A stretch of DNA of 64,000 nt. Origin: Bacteroidia bacterium. Lineage in GTDB: Bacteria; Bacteroidota; Bacteroidia; J057. The position numbers were made by a program, and so were the translations under genes. This document shows positions 63,859 to 64,000 of the stretch, piece after piece. The notes under the pieces were generated by a model. It had not been told where the DNA came from, did no database searches, and saw nothing but the letters and a program-made list of their open reading frames with translations. The first letter of the stretch is position 1; each line of letters opens with the position of its first letter. The stretch covers positions 3,348,001 to 3,412,000 of the forward strand of contig JAWPMV010000001.1 in assembly GCA_033391075.1 (NCBI GenBank), in the 5' to 3' direction.

Positions 63859-64000
63859 ATGATAGAGATTATCCCCGCAAACAAGAAACATATTGCTTCT
63901 ATTGAAGCATTAGCGAAAAGAAGGCCTAAGAAAAATATTTGTAAGGAGTCCCCTATACTTTATTATCTAGCCTGTACCGTTTTGAAAAACTACTCTTTTG
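63859..64000 (+). CDS. Possible 5' end of a gene running off the window
   Basis: From ATG 63859 the frame stays open for 47 codons to the window edge. The N-terminus (MIEIIPANKKHIASIEALA) is faintly like GNAT acetyltransferases, which often begin this way, but what follows does not clearly match. It lies after 224 bp of AT-rich intergenic DNA. Whether it is a real gene cannot be decided from the window. Confidence 0.35.
   Translation, partial: MIEIIPANKKHIASIEALAKRRPKKNICKESPILYYLACTVLKNYSF

Noticed and set aside
63859-64000. A firm GNAT acetyltransferase call
   Set aside because: Only 47 codons are visible and the match beyond the first 20 residues is poor, so only a possible gene is listed.

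Overview
The window looks like chromosomal DNA of a free-living, AT-leaning member of the Bacteroidota. The supporting signs are a SusC/SusD pair, a hybrid two-component sensor of the Bacteroidota type, a DUF4249 lipoprotein beside a TonB-dependent receptor, a type IX secretion C-terminal sorting domain, many lipoproteins, and very few Shine-Dalgarno sites. A marine Saprospirales- or Cytophagales-like organism would fit, but the sequence alone does not fix the genus. No phage, insertion sequence, CRISPR array or plasmid gene was seen. The housekeeping genes (trigger factor, tRNA-Leu, Rel) also argue for a chromosome.

Layout. 1-2.5 kb: the 3' end of an unrecognised gene, then a minus-strand pair. 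Its upstream member joins an effector-associated-like helical domain to a membrane helix; its downstream member is an outer-membrane beta-barrel. 2.7-9.9 kb (minus): a 1369-residue hybrid sensor/AraC regulator followed by a large propeller-HEAT-cytochrome c lipoprotein. 10.4-29.5 kb (plus): SusC, SusD, a strong terminator, two giant tandem FG-GAP/ASPIC-UnbV (CRTAC1-like) lipoproteins, a heme c/FG-GAP lipoprotein, a second TonB-dependent receptor, a DUF4249 lipoprotein, and an MG2-like protein ending in an orphan plug-like domain. 29.5-40.5 kb (plus): a hydrolase and peptidase island with two amidohydrolases (one fused to a TolB-like propeller), a small membrane protein, a VOC protein, a secreted beta-lactamase-fold hydrolase, an S9 prolyl oligopeptidase and an M28 aminopeptidase.

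40.5-49.8 kb (minus): a flavodoxin-like protein, a Calx-beta/GH16 glucanase lipoprotein, a secreted metallo-beta-lactamase related to alkyl sulfatases, a third TonB-dependent receptor with a T9SS-exported alpha/beta-hydrolase that has lost its serine, and a membrane-anchored C92 (YiiX-like) peptidase. 49.9-54.9 kb (minus): a small membrane protein, an octamer microsatellite inside a larger inverted repeat, a ROK kinase, a beta-lactamase-fold hydrolase, a YbaK deacylase and trigger factor. 55-64 kb: tRNA-Leu(UAG), bifunctional Rel, an unknown lipoprotein, and a DUF1501 protein with a DUF2231/PSCyt1/DUF1549/DUF1553 cytochrome protein, a pair best known from Planctomycetes.

How the genes may work together (inference). 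The region from 2.7 to 29.5 kb reads as a sensing, uptake and surface-display locus. The periplasmic propeller of the sensor would detect a ligand, SusC/SusD would import it, and the calcium-loop CRTAC1-like proteins with the c-type heme lipoproteins would bind or oxidise it at the cell surface. The next block could finish breakdown of peptides and amides in the periplasm. The substrate is not visible in the sequence.
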